This document shows positions 1 to 13,660 of a stretch of 64,000 nt of DNA, piece by piece. The stretch covers positions 827,978-891,977 of the forward strand of contig JH720309.1 of NCBI GenBank assembly GCA_000231825.2, read 5' to 3'. Position 1 is the first letter of the stretch. The number at the start of each line of letters is the position of its first letter. The notes under the pieces were generated by a model. The model ran no database searches. It was not told where the DNA came from and was given only the letters and a program-made list of their open reading frames with translations. Source of the stretch: Tetrahymena elliotti 4EA. Lineage: Eukaryota; Ciliophora; Oligohymenophorea; Hymenostomatida; Tetrahymenidae. Position numbers and translations under genes: made by a program.

Positions 1-540
1 TTCACATTTTTATGTCTTTTCCTTTCTTTTAAATATTTCTTTATTTAATTTTTTAATTTTAAAAGTTTGAATTATATTGATAATATGGGTCTTTCAGGAT
101 TAAAATCAAGACTGATTAAAGCTAAAAGATTTATTAAATTATCATTAGAAATTTGAAATAATTATTATTTTAATTAAATGTCTACTTAGTTTTAGATAAT
201 CTAAAGGTTATCATTCATATTATAAATTATTATATTTATTTTTAATTTTGCAGCTAAAAATAACAAAAAAAAGTCTGGATATTAAAACTAATTATCTAAC
301 TGTATCAAGACTTCTTTCTTTTATATTTGAATTCATTTTTTAATTATTTGATTTCTTATTTTTTATCAAAAAAAGTTAGATTTTAATTTCATAAATTAAA
401 ATTAACTCATAGTAAAAGAAAAATAATTTTCTCAATTCTGTATTAATATATTAGTTAGCGTTAAAAAATATATTAAATATAAATTACATATAAACTAAAC
501 AAACATTGGCAGTTTTACTTCAGATAAAATAATCAGCTTA
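1..540. other. AT-rich stretch without a supported gene
   Basis: No frame stays coding-like. A short ATG frame at 85-156 ends at TGA after 23 codons and has no recognisable content. The stretch may be the flank or last intron of a gene outside the window. Confidence 0.4.
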
Positions 541-1100
541 GCTAAAAGGAGAAAGGAGCTAGTAATGTATTCTCAATGTTTAAACCATAGTAGCAATAAA
601 TCAAATAAAATTGCATTAATGTAGATATCTAGAATTAGAAAAGAGTATTGAAAATTAGGCAAAAAATGAATCATAAAATAACCAAATCATTTAGGAATCT
701 TAAGCAAATAGCATATTAGATATGGAGTAATAATTTAATTAGTGTACAATCAATTGTCAATCCTAAATAAAGCCGAAAATTGAACAGCAACTTCTTAAAA
801 ATTCAACAATAAATAGGAATATGAGGAATACAGAAATTTTGAATAATTCTGAAATTTAATTATTTATTTGATTAATTTTAAAGTTTTATAGGATATTAAA
901 ACAGAAAGAAATGAAAAATGATAAATTGATCTATTTGAAGAGTTTGATCGAGAATATGAAAGTTTTGAAAATTCTTATACATACTTTGATTTTTAAACGA
1001 TCTCTGACAAGTTGAAAGTAACTATGAAGATTCTGAAGAAGAACCAAATTTAACAAAATAATAATAGTAAGAGTTATAAAGATAAGAAGTGAATATATTA
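541..1100 (+). pseudogene. Coding-like remnant, unidentified
   Basis: Two stretches look like ciliate coding sequence but cannot be joined. The first, about 640-870, is rich in Gln, Asn, Glu and Ser with TAA/TAG used as Gln, and ends at TGA near 868. The second, about 925-1090, is acidic (Glu-Glu-Phe-Asp, then Glu-Ser-Phe-Glu) and needs a one-base shift near 1010-1020 to continue into a Glu-rich tail. I see no GT donor before the first TGA that would splice the two. It could be a decayed gene or two small exons of a gene I cannot assemble. I do not recognise a family. Confidence 0.25.
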
Positions 1101-1825
1101 AAATTAAAATATTTTAGAGATATTATTTCTTCAATTAGATATTAGAATATATTTAATTTATCTTTAATATATTTAATATTTAATTTAATATCTTTAATTA
1201 ATCAAATAAAAATTTAATATCTTACAAAAATATTTAATTTATAAAAATATATATTATTTTGTCACTAACTAATATATTATGACAGTTATTTCTTTATTTA
1301 ATTTTAATTTAACTTCTTTTAAGATTTACAAATTTACAAATATAACTTGAATATATTAAAATAGAGAGAGAGGTAAATAATTACAAAAATTTATTTCAAA
1401 TTTAAAGCTAAGAAATGAGAGTTATGAAAAAAATGGGGGAAAATTCAAAAAGCTTTTTTTTTTTAGTTATTAAAATAAATAGAACTAATTATTATTTTTG
1501 AAATAAATATCTTTTTAGTTTAGCATGGAACATTAATTTTTTATTTTTATTTTAAATATTAGTTTTATGTGAATTAAAATTCTTCTTTTTTATTTAAAAT
1601 ATGTTTATTAAAAAATATATTCTATTTTCTGAAGTTGTTATTTTAATTGAAAAAATTAAACTCAGAAAAAATTATATATTAATCAGGAATACAAATACTT
1701 TTTGGCATTACCTATATTACTAGACAAAAGGTATTTCTTGATAAGTCAATTATTTTTTCTTTTTTAACTCTTTTTTACTTTTATTAAAGAAATAAATACC
1801 AATAATTAAAAGAAGGCTAATTAAA
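1101..1825. other. Intergenic AT-rich region
   Basis: Long runs of A and T with TGA in all frames; no exon seen. It is the 5' flank of the LRR gene that starts at 1826. A short G tract (ATGGGGG) lies near 1434. Confidence 0.5.
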
Positions 1826-4800
1826 ATGAAGAAGTAAATAATATTTAATGCTTCAAAATCAGTAGAAGATATTAGTTAAGAATTGGAAACCAATTCATAA
1901 AATTCATCAATATACATCAAAGTAAAGCTTGTAAAAGAGAAAGAGTTTATAGATTTATTAGTGGATCATCTGAAAAATAAGCAACATTATGTAGATGTTT
2001 CCATTCATATTTCTAAATTTGTATTAATTAGTAACCGAGGATATGAAAAGATAGCTTAATCCTTACAATAACTAACAAAAGTTTAAATACTTAGTTTAAG
2101 ATTTGAAAATAATTGCTAAATTGGACCTGGAGAAATTATGCATTTTTCTGATTGTATAAAAAATCTCAATTTGCTTTAAAATTTAAGCATAATAATATAT
2201 GAATATAATTATATCCTAAACTAAGGTTTAGAAAGCATCTCAAACTCTCTTCCATTGCTACCAAATCTTAAGACGCTTACAATCTAAATAATACATCCAA
2301 ATAGATATGATGAATAGGGAATCATTCATTTTTGTGAAAAACTTAAACTACTCTCCTAGTTAACATTTTTAGAATTGTAATTAGATGGAGAAGAAATTTA
2401 TCAAGATGGAATAAAAGCATTAGCCACTGCTCTGAAAAACCTTCAAAATTTAAATCAATTAGGTTTATAGATTAATTTTGGTAATCAGTTATTTGATGAA
2501 GGAGCATTGGACTTAGCAAGAGTTTTCGAATAATTAACTAATCTAAAAGATTTGAAAATAGTTATCTTTTAGTTTAGCAAAAACAAACCAATGTTTTATG
2601 TAGATTTAAGTAATATTTTGAGATAGCTTAAGTAATTAGAAAGCTTATATATTGAAGGAATACCTTATTTTATAGATAGATAATCAATAGATAGCTTTTC
2701 TGATAAATTTAATAACATCCCTGTATTGAAAAAGCTAGTTTTGAAGTTAGATAACTTAAATTTTGATAGTCTATAAGTATTTTAATCCATATTTAATGCC
2801 CTTGAAATTTTCTAGAATTTAGAGGATTTATCGTTGATAATATTAACCAATTTTATTAATGGAGCAGAGGATTTGGCTGACTTAGCTCAAGCAATAAAAG
2901 GAATGAAAAATCTTACAAGTTTGAATATTAATATTTCTCAAGAAGTAGCTTTCAAAGGTATTTAATGTGTAGGTGAAGCTTTGGGAGAGCTTAAATAATT
3001 AAAATCTTTAATTCTAACTTTCAGAAATAATGAAGAAGGTATTTAGGCTATTGCAGAAGGGATAAAAAAGTTAACAAACTTAGTTAAATTAGAAATAAAT
3101 ATTTCCTAAAAAAATGTAATTAGTTAAAATGGAATTTTCTTGCTTGGATAATCTTTATTTTAGCTTAGGAATTTAAGAGAATTAAATTTTGATTTATCAG
3201 AAAAAATAGCAAATTTAGGAATTCTAGGTTTTGCTGAGGGATTTAAAGGTTTGAATAATCTTCAGAACCTTACTCTTTGTTTGCAATTATCTCACTTTGA
3301 TTAAGATAATAAAAAATAGTTTTTTAAAAGTTTTAAATATTTAACTAATGTTTAAAAATTAGAAATACAAACTGCTTCTTCCTGTTTAAAAAATTAAACT
3401 AATATAAATATATCTGATCTCTCAATAATGTTTTCATATCTTTAGAATTTAACTGATCTCAAAGTAAATTTAAGTTTAGAGAAATAGAATATTTAAAACT
3501 ATGCTGATTTTGAAAAAGCTCTTAGCTCTCTTAACAAAGTGGTCAATTTAAATTTAAATATTAATGAAAATTCATCTGATTAATTGCTTTGTCAATCTTT
3601 GCTAAAAGGAATTAAAAATCTTTACTAAATTGAAACTTTAAGATTTACTTTTGCCAAAGATATGAATTTAAACTCATCAAAATTATTTGTTGAAGTTTTC
3701 AAAAACAAAATACATTTAAAGAAATTACATTTAGATTTGCAAATTGGAGATTTAGGTATTCTAAATGATATAGGTGAAAGCTTTTCTAATTTATAAAATT
3801 TAAAGAAAATTGAATTTCTTTTTTTCTCAATTAGTATTTATAATGAAGGCGGCATTTGTATTGACCGATTCGGAAATGGTTTAGGTTATCTTAAGAACTT
3901 AAGAGATATTCAACTTATCTTTATGATTTAATCTTTATCATTTTAAAATAACTAATCTATACTTAAAGGCATTAAGTCGCTAAAGAATCTAGAAAGAGTG
4001 TCAGCAAAAATATTTAATAATACTGAACAAGCTTTTGAAATTTTAGATCTAATAAATTGTTTTGAGAATCTTTAATATTTTGATTTTCATAATTCCTAAA
4101 TTTTCTTTGACTTATCAAAATAAGCAAAATAAATCAAAGAAGAACAATAATTAAATAGAATCTGATAGTATTAGAGAACTATCAAATACAATTCAGCTTC
4201 AAAAATACTTAACACAATTTAGTATCCAAGTTCATTTGAGCAAGATTAGTTAGGATTATATTTTGGAAGCAGCTCATTTGTTAAGTTTAATCGATAATTC
4301 AAAAATAAAATTTCTATTCGAAGAAGATAAAGATTTAATTAATATTGAAATTTCATCTTCAAGTTAAAATTCTTTCAAGAAACGAATTCACATAAAAATA
4401 TCTGATTAATAAAATATTTCAGCCCATAAATTTTTAATAATTGAATCATTAAATTTATTAAATAAAATTAGTGCTTTAGAGATAAATTTAAATAGATTCT
4501 ATTAAAGCTTAGATCTAGGTTCTAAATTAGCAAATTCTCTTTAGAAATTGTTGTTTATAGAAAATTTAAAAATTATTTTTGGTTTTAATCAATTAAAAAT
4601 TGGTGGTATTAATGAAGTTGGAGAGGCTATATAACAATTAACTAATTTAAAACATTTAGATTTGAGTTTACCAAGTCAAAATAACATCAATCGTTAATCA
4701 ATAAGCTAATTAGGAAAAAATATAAGCTAGCTGAAATATCTTGAATCAATTAAATTTTTGTTTATCTATTAATCTGGTTTGGAATTTAGTGACATTGTAG

Positions 4801-4970
4801 ATTTTATGAGAAATTTTAAAGTTTTATAGTAATTGAGGTTAGTTTAAATTAAACAAAATCTTAACATAAACAAAGCATCAAAATATCTGATTTAAAATGA
4901 ACTTGTTAGAAAAATTAAAAGACTAGTTGTCTATAATTTTTTTAACAGGATTTATAATAATGGATTTTGA
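1826..4970 (+). CDS. Large leucine-rich-repeat protein, single exon, one apparent frameshift
   Basis: The ATG at 1826 opens a frame of 779 codons with no TGA to 4163. Coding then continues one frame over (+1) from about 4158 for about 270 codons to the TGA at 4968. Both parts are the same kind of protein: tandem RNI-like leucine-rich repeats of roughly 27-30 residues with the pattern Leu-x-x-Leu-x-Asn-Leu-x-x-Leu-x-Leu-x-Ile, some twenty or more copies, no signal peptide and no membrane span. TAA and TAG serve as Gln throughout. The frames overlap open from about 4085 to 4163, so the exact shift point is not fixed, and there is no GT...AG pair there. Proteins of this class are usually protein-binding solenoids; partner unknown. 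Its repeats resemble those encoded one per exon elsewhere in the window, but here they are intronless. The shift could be a mutation, an assembly error or recoding. Confidence 0.75.
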
Positions 4971-5926
4971 AATAAAGTATTATTTACATATAAATTTTAA
5001 ATGTATCGTAACTTGTTCTTATGCCACATAAATAAAGTAAGGCATTTCTTAACCATTTAATTTTAAAATCAATAAAAAAAAGAATAACATAAATATTAAT
5101 TAAGTGTGAAGATTGAAGATACACAATATATGATTAAAAAATATTTTTTTATTTTAGTATTTTTAAAGTTTTGCTTATTTAAAATTTTCAAGTATTTATT
5201 TTAAAAATTAATTGAATTATACTTCATCAAATCATTAGTTTCATATTAATGTGATAAATAAATTTATCTTAAAAGGAGAAAAATATTGAAGACAATCAAT
5301 AAATAAATTTAATTAAATGATTTTAGGTGATTAAAAAATACTCTGAATTATACTGAAATAAAATTATTACTTTCATATTCGCAAGATAAATAAATTTATC
5401 TTAAAAAATGATAATTACTGAAAGCAATAAAACTAATTAATTAAATTAAATTTTTTTAGGTGAATTTATGAAAGTAGGAAAATAATTTTAAATGACTGGA
5501 ATTAAAAAAAATATGGTAATTTTTTCAAATGAATATTACTAACGGACAAACAAAATATCTATGTTAATAGAATGAATTGTTGATAATTTATTAAATAGAA
5601 AATTAAATAAATTATCTTTATTTATTGATAGTGCTACTAATTTTGGAATAATAGAGGTCATACAAGTTTTTTTAAATAAATACGTTAATCAAATAATTGT
5701 TTTTCCAAGAGAATAAATAATTTTTTAAATAACTTATATATTTAGTTAATTAACAATCAATTATTTAATTTCAAAGCGATGAGCTAAAAAAAGTAGAGTT
5801 TTCTTTCTTTATTTTTTTGTATATATTTTCAACAAATTAAAAAATTATATTAATTTTGATTAAAAGTAGGAGTAAAGAATAGTAGAGTTTCTTGTCAAGG
5901 AAAATATAGATTTATTATAGGAGGAA
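4971..5926. other. Intergenic region with an imperfect tandem duplication
   Basis: No gene is seen. Two copies of a unit of about 125 bp lie at 5213-5334 and 5342-5463. Both contain TGAATTATACT at the start, a shared GATAAATAAATTTATCTTAAAA block, and TTAGGTGA near the end. This is the upstream flank of the next gene. Confidence 0.5.
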
Positions 5927-8900
5927 ATGGAGATAAAGAATGACTTAGATAGTCTTGATGAATCTTAGTAACTATCTTAGAAATTTAAGTATAAGGTATT
6001 TTATGTAATGGATAGGATGATTGATTTTTATCACAAGTCTTTTTTAGTTGAGTTTTTGTTTATGCTAATATAGACATTCTAGTTGATAGGATTAATAAAT
6101 TAGCCTTGGATGAATATTTCTTCTCTCACTAGTAAATTTTTGGATTTTACACACATGTTTCTATTTGTTCCTTTTTTTGTGAGTAATGACTTATCATCTT
6201 AGTTTTAGATTGTATTCTACTTTTGCTCTACATTTATTTTGATGCTAATCATGTGCTTTCTATCAGCTTCTTATCTGATTGAATAAAATGATAGAATTAG
6301 TGAAAAATAAAAGTCATCTTACAAGCTTATCTTTTCTTTTATGGATATTACTGTGAATTTAATGACTTAAGTCTTGTACATCCCCTTTTTTTAGCTTTTT
6401 GCCTCTCAATTCAGATGCGAGAAAAATGAAAATTACTAATATTCATTAACGGAATCACCAAATAGTTACTTTAATTCAATTACTAAAAATGAGTGTTTTG
6501 CAGCTATTTAAATACCCAATTTTATCATATCTATAATTTGCATGATCCTCATACATATTTTTTGCTACTTTATCAATAAGATGTATTTTGATGCAAGGCT
6601 TGACTGCACATATAAAAATTCAAAGATAAATGGAGAATATGAGCTTAATCTTTAATATTTTGTTTCTTCTTTTTCAATTGTTTCAGCTTTGTTATTTGAA
6701 GAAAAGTATTAAATAATTCGAGTAGTATTTTCAATTATTTCATGGTTTAATTTACTCAAATTATTGAATGAAAATATGTAGTATAATTACAAAATCCTTT
6801 CCTTTTTAAAACGACAACAATCTCTTATTCTTTTTTGGACTTCTTTAATTGGAGCATATAATTATTTTTTTCCTGGTAGCTCTATTGTTGTCTTTTTTTG
6901 GATTGTTGGAATATTATTTTCCACAGTTTACAACATTTTTTATGAACCAGTGACAAATGAAATCATGGCAGCTAATTCTTCAAATTATAGATATGTAAAT
7001 GAAGCCATAAAATAGCTCAGAGTTCTATGCTATGCAATATAGAGATATGATTAATATTCTCTAAAAATAGATGGCTTCTTAAATAGACACAGAAATGATT
7101 GCAACCTTCCTAATTGCCCATCAAGATCAAATGCCATTCGTATTAAAAAGTTTAATAGAATACTAGTGAATCAAAGTAATAATGATGATATGATTATGAG
7201 CATTTTTGTTATTTAAACCATCTTTAATAATAATATACTAAAATTTGGTGGGTCAAATGAAATTAGATTACTTTATGCTCTTTTCTTGCTTGAAACTGTT
7301 TCGAATAAAGATTAAGCATTAATTCAACTATCATTTTTAATTTTAAATCAACCATCTTTGGAATAGTAATTTATTGCTTATAGACTGAAGAAGGTTATTA
7401 TGTAAATATAAAATAGTAGAGACTATAAAAGTAATTTACTCTTTTTTATTTAAATTTTTGTTAATAATATATTTAATAGAATTAGATTTCTCTTCTGATT
7501 TAACAATTGATGAGTACTCAAACAAATTCAAAAAGATTCTAAATACAACGATATAGAATTATGTTCAATTCTGGTAAGAATTGCTAGAGTCATCACCTCA
7601 AGCTTAAAATTTACTCCTGAAAGGTAATATGCTAATAGAGCAAATTGACAGTATATAGAACTAATTTGACAATTTAACTCAGCAAAGAAATTTAAACTAA
7701 TCAGGTATTCGTTGCTATTAAGCTTTCTCTGTATATGTTTTAGAAGACAAAGAACATTTTAAAGATTTATTAAAGTAAAATTAACTCTCAAACGAATAGC
7801 TAGTTGGAGATGATGATGAATAAGAGGAAGAAAATATGAAGGAAGAAGATTTTTACACTCAAGGAAGTATTGTAATCAGCTCTTAAGAAGAAAATTTTGC
7901 AAACATCATTGAAGTTAACTAAGAAATGCTAAAGATAATTGGACTTACTAAATCATAAGTTTTATTAAAAAATATTTCATATTTCATACCCAGCATTTGG
8001 TAATAGTATCATAATCAATTTATTGACTAATATCTTGCTTCTGGATAAAAAAAAATAATAGGTAAATTAATTTTACTAAAACATTAAATATTTTATTCCT
8101 CCTTTTTTGGCATTACCTTTATTAAAAAATAGTCTAATTTATCTAACATATTTTTTGGTATATTTACTAAGTCTAAAAAAAATTTTTATTGAATAATTTA
8201 AATTCTTTTTAATATTTTATAAAAATTAAAAGATAATGAAGTAAATTTTTAAATAAGTAATATTTATGGTAGTATTAATAAAGTTAATTCATAGAGAAAA
8301 TTGGTAAATTTAAACATTTATTTAAATAAAAAAGGGTAATAGAGAGACTTGTTTATAAAGAACCGACAAGACTATTCTCTTCCAATTAAAATAAATATTA
8401 AACCTATTCCTTCTCATACTCAAGGGTTGCTATTTTAGGCTTCTATTGTTGCTTAAAATTTACTATACGATTACCCTGCATTTATAATAACCTAATTAAA
8501 TGGTTAAATTGATACTATTTCTCCTAGTGTAATTTCAATTTTCAACATAGATATGAAAAAGATAAAGTAAGGAATGTTTATTGAGAAAATAATTCCTAGC
8601 TTTTGGGAATATATTTTAGATTTTTAGTCCAAATAAGGAAAAGATTTGGTGATTAAAACTTATAAAGTGAAAATGATGAAAGAATCTAAGGTTAGGATAA
8701 CTGTTTAGTAGATAAAATTTTTGAATTTAGGTTCTTAAGGGTACGTAATAAGCATAAAGTTGATTAAATCTGAGATTAAAAGTTAATAAACATTGATGAG
8801 CAAAAAGAGTAGAATGGATAGTTCAAACGTTTTAAAATAGTAAACATTATCAGAAAAATTAAAAGAGAAAAAGTTATTCCAACAAGAAGATGAGTTTAAA

Positions 8901-11900
8901 GAAGAAACTGTTATAGGAGAGAATTTAGTACTGTAAAGTAATTAGAATTCAGTTTTTAATTAATCTAATAACAGTAATAGGTCAGTTTTGAAAAAATTGA
9001 CTAGTTAATTGGAAATATTTTATGATCTAAGAACTAAGTCGTATTAGGCAGTTTAGGTTCCAGTTGCAAAGCAAAATTATTATGAAGAATAAGAATACGA
9101 TATTATTTTAAAAAAACAAGCAAAGTCGATATTTTCTTAAGCTTCACCAAAGTAAAATAGTTAATAATTAGGTTTTAGTTTTTAATAAGAAAAGTTTTAA
9201 GCTAAATAATCTTTATATCCATATATTTACTCTTTTCAAAGGGGTCAAGAAGAAAGAGTAAAGGATATCCTAGAAAATAATAAAAATAATAAATAAAAAC
9301 CTCATTTAGTTGATAATGAAGTTTAGTAAATTTTAGAAAACTTAATAAAGATGCAGTATGAAAAAAGTAGTAAAAAAAATAAACTATCATCAAAGTCTTA
9401 GAAAAAGTCCAAAGACTCAGATAAAAATGGTGAAAATATTCTTCCAAGTGATTATATTAAATCATTTGAGATAGAGCAAGCTTAAAGAGAATACTTAAAT
9501 TATGCATAAAAAATCATATTAATTAATGAGCAAAATAAAGATCAAGATTAATCTTAAAATGATTCAGAAAATATAAAGCTTCAAAAAGATTATGGTTAAA
9601 ACATTAAAACTTTAAGATTAGAACAAAATAAGTTAATAGATCTTAAAATGATTAATGAGAGTGAAGAATAAAATAGTGAAAATTCTAACTAAAACATAGA
9701 AAATGATGAATAAATGCTTTTAGATGAAAGCATGGAAGGAGATTTTTAGAAAGAAATAGATGAGGTATGCATTTTCTTATTTTTCTTATTTAAATTTATT
9801 TCTATTGAAAATTGTTTAGAAAACGAAAAATTAATTGTTTTTTTAATAAAATAGATTGTGTTTTCAAAAAAGAATATTAAATCTTTTATGAAAGATACTA
9901 GCTTTAATCACAACAGTAGTTTTTTTACTTGTAAAAAAATAATTTTGCTACTTTTTTTAGTGTTTGAAATAGTGTATATCTGTTTATCTTTGGTACTCTA
10001 TGAGTAAAAAGCAAATCAAACAATAACTAGGTTCTAGATGTATAACGCTACTCATTTGTTCTATGCAAATACTCAGCATTTGATAGAGGGGATTTTCAAT
10101 ATGTTTGCAATAGATAAAGGTGCCTATTATAACATGGATAGCCTAGATTAATCATAATCTCAATTTTACTTTTAAAAATATCTTGAATCAGAAACAATGT
10201 ATTAATTTGGTTTGGATGAAATACTTACAAAGCTATACTTAAATAATGTTGGTGTTACATAATAAATGGATGACCTGCTTATTAATTCAAGGAATATTAT
10301 AATTAACATTCATTTTTCTTACAGAAAGCCGATTGTTTATCCTGTGAACCTTTATCAGGCTAGTCAATAAGTTCTTGCAAAAGTTTATCATTACAAGGTA
10401 TTTATTCATCCTTTTTCCAAATTTTTTTCATCTATCAGATATTTCACACAAAATATCTCTCTCACATTTAAATTTTATTATTATTGATTTTCATGATTTT
10501 TATTTGATGTTATGTTTAGGTTAATAATGGTTACTTTATTTGAAATATATAAATTTAATTTTCTTTAAATTTTTTTAGAACATTTTTAATAAAAAATTAT
10601 TATAAATTAATAGAGAATACCACTTGGATAATTTGACTATCACAACCATGATATTTTGACAATCCTTGAGAATTTTTCAAATTAAATGCTAAATCAAATG
10701 ATTTAATATAGAGATTTATAAGAAGAAGAGATATTTAGTTTTATTGATTCAATTTAAACATACAACAGTAATATTTTATTTATTGGCCTATTGTTTATTT
10801 TTGCTTATCTAATAATATTTTTTGCTCTTTACTTAAAAACTTTATTTTGCTACTATGAAATCCCTTCAATCTTAACAACGATCCCTCTTTCTTAAATCAG
10901 AAGCTAAATAAAAATATATGAGCAATTACAAAACAATGCACTATAACAAGAAGATGAGGATGACTTAGTATCTAATGATGTATAACAATAAAAAATAAAA
11001 GAAGAAGAAGCTAATGAATAATTAAGCTAACCTAAAATATAAGAACACAAAAATCCTTAATAATCCAATATTAGTAAGTTTATGTCAGAATCAAAATCCC
11101 CTTCAGTAGCTGCTAATTTCAATAAGCTAAGAACTCAAAATACAATTAAAATTTAAAAAAATCAAAATGTTAATATCTAAATATAAGATCAACAAAATTC
11201 TGAGTAAGTATTTAGTTTAAGAGGAATAACTAGCCAGAATGTAAGACCTATTAAATACAGTATATTTAATCTCAAATTAATTATACCATTCTTCTTTTCA
11301 TTAATCTTTTATGGAGTGTTTATTTTAGTTGATAACAACTTCACTTAAAATTTTACTAACTTATTATCAAGCTTTTACTAAGAGTTAACTTACAGTGCAA
11401 AACTTGAACCAGAATTTTTGCTCCTTTACAACTGTTTAAAAAGTGAAACAATAACAAACAATTATATTGGAGTCAGGTAGGTCTATGAACCAATAGTTTA
11501 TTTTTAAAAAAATATTAATAAAATGCATGATTTAGTTTCCAATTATACTTTCACCCATTATAATAATTATAACAATCTACCAGGTCCCTACTAGATTTAG
11601 TATGATGAATATTTTTCTGAAAATCCAAATATCTGCAGCCAATTATAAGAAAAATATCCATATTACATAAATGAAACTGAGTGTGTCAATTTAATAGATG
11701 GCTAATTTAATTAAGGGATGAATATTAACTTAGAGCATCTAATAACAAAAATGATTTATTATTCTTAAACTATCTTGGATGGGAACATTACATTACCTTA
11801 TAAACATTCAGTGAACAAAGATATGTATTAAGTTCAATAAATTACTACTTACATGAAGTATATAATGAGAGAATTAAATGATCTTTTAATCAATGGAACT

Positions 11901-12131
11901 GAATCCCTTTCCTAATCACTAAACGTTATCAGAATAGCAATTTCTATAGCCTTAAGTTCTCTTTTGTTCAGTGTTTGCTTGTTTATTTCTATTCCCTTGA
12001 TCCAATAAATTAAATCGAATATCTTTAATTAAAGATAAATTTACTCTATCATTCCTTTGAGCTTAATGACTAAAAATAAACACATTAGAAATTATATATT
12101 AAAATAATACTTGTCCAACAATAAAAAATGA
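5927..12131 (+). CDS. TmcB-type multi-pass membrane protein with PAS-like domains (copy 1)
   Basis: Five exons (5927-7430, 7480-8061, 8335-9764, 9855-10397, 10614-12131) sum to 5,577 nt, giving 1,858 residues with all phases consistent. The N-terminal ~345 residues hold about seven hydrophobic spans. They are followed (about 345-500) by a region resembling the TPR-like region of TmcB/TmcC proteins, with an Asn-Arg-His-Arg-Asn-Asp-Cys ... Asn-Cys-Pro-Ser motif near residue 386. A PAS-like domain follows at about 630-695 and a second at about 739-810 (Pro-Ala-Phe-Ile-Ile-Thr ... Gly-Gln-Ile). A Gln/Lys/Glu-rich linker leads to four further spans near 1200, 1400, 1575 and 1790. Splice sites were fixed by comparison with the tandem paralogue starting at 13661. 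The ciliate family is large and poorly characterised; sensory or signalling membrane roles are inferred from PAS domains. Assignment to TmcB type rests on recalled family features. Confidence 0.85.
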
Positions 12132-13660
12132 TCTTATTTTATTTTCTGTATCCAAATTTAATTTTTTAAGCAATTATCAAAACATCTAATTAATTTATTT
12201 TCTTAAAAAAATTAAATTATTGAAATTTGCCATTTTTTGGCAGTTTTTACCATTTAATTAATTATCTATTTTTTTAATGAATTAAAAGTTCAAACTAAAT
12301 TAAATAGTTAGAATCACCATCAGATTTAGGTGTTATTTTTTAATTGCTAAAATAATTTTTGATCATTCTCTTAATTGAATAATTATTATTAAAGAAAGAT
12401 ATGTTTAAAAATATTGATTAATTAAGCAAGATAATTATTTAATTTATTATTGAGTTATCTTTCTAAAATAATTAATGAAAGTATTTGTTTTTTCTTTGTA
12501 TAAAACATATTATAATTTTGAATATTAAAACAACTCCTATTATTAAAAAGAAGGGCGTTTTTTAGCTAGTTTCTGGCTTGCTTTATTACTTTAAATTTAT
12601 TTAAGTAAAAAATATGTTATACTCTTTCAAACAAAGATAACAAATAAATTTACCAGATTTTGCTAAATTCATAAAGAATTATTTCTTGATTTTTTTTTTT
12701 TTGAATCTTTTTAAAATTATTCATTGATGAAAAATATAAAAGTATGAAGTAATAAATAGGCAAACTAAAAGACATGAGTCAAGATAGCTTATCAAATTGA
12801 AATAAATAGTTTATAAAAATATTATTTGTATGTTTCTTATTCTTATTTAATATAAAAATCGAAGCAAGAACATTTAATGAATTTGATCAAAATTTATTAG
12901 AAATAATCAAATTATAAAAATAATAAATAACAATCTCAATATTTTTTATTTAAAATCTAAAAAATATTATAAAAATTTTAAATGAGAGAGGGAAGGATAG
13001 AATAAATATACATTAAGGTAAACTTTTTTTTATGTTAGGAGACCTTTAATTTTCATATTTTTTAAAAATCTAAAAGTGTTTTTCACCCCAACTAATTATT
13101 TTCATAAGAATGAAATTTTTATTTAAATATTTTATAAACAATTGAATATTTTATTTAAAATTTTTCATTCTTCTTTTAAAAGGATTAGGATGAATAGTAA
13201 TTCGAACAAAATATGCATTTTTTGTTGTTTAATATAATATAATATATTATTTTAGTTCAATAAAAATTTAAATTTGAATGAAGAAATTAGTAAATTCATT
13301 AATTAATTTTTGTTAAATAGAATAAAGAGGAGTTGGAAATATTTAATGTTGAAATGAAAATAAAAAAAGTTAAAAACTGATTAATAAAAGAAGAAGATAA
13401 AATTTAAATGATAAGTAATTGCACTAAAAATGATAAAAAATAAATGAAATAAATTATCTGAAGCATAAAAATTTTTATAAATCAATATATTCATTTAGTG
13501 AAATAACTATTTAACAAATTATTTTAGATATTAGAGTGTTTGTTATATATTAATTGTGTTTATTTTATTTTTTTTGAAACAAAAAAAAAGCTTAATCAAA
13601 AGTAGAAGTAAACAGCAAGTATTGTGAATTCAAGAACATAGTAAGACATTGAAAAATTAA
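12132..13660. other. Spacer between the two TmcB-type paralogues
   Basis: About 1.5 kb of AT-rich sequence with no exon that I can support. It holds the 3' flank of copy 1 and the 5' flank of copy 2. Confidence 0.5.

Noticed and set aside
9202..9447. Minus-strand hydrophobic frame inside the first TmcB-type gene
   Set aside because: It is a shadow of the plus-strand Lys/Gln/Asn-rich linker, whose complement always looks Phe/Leu/Tyr-rich.
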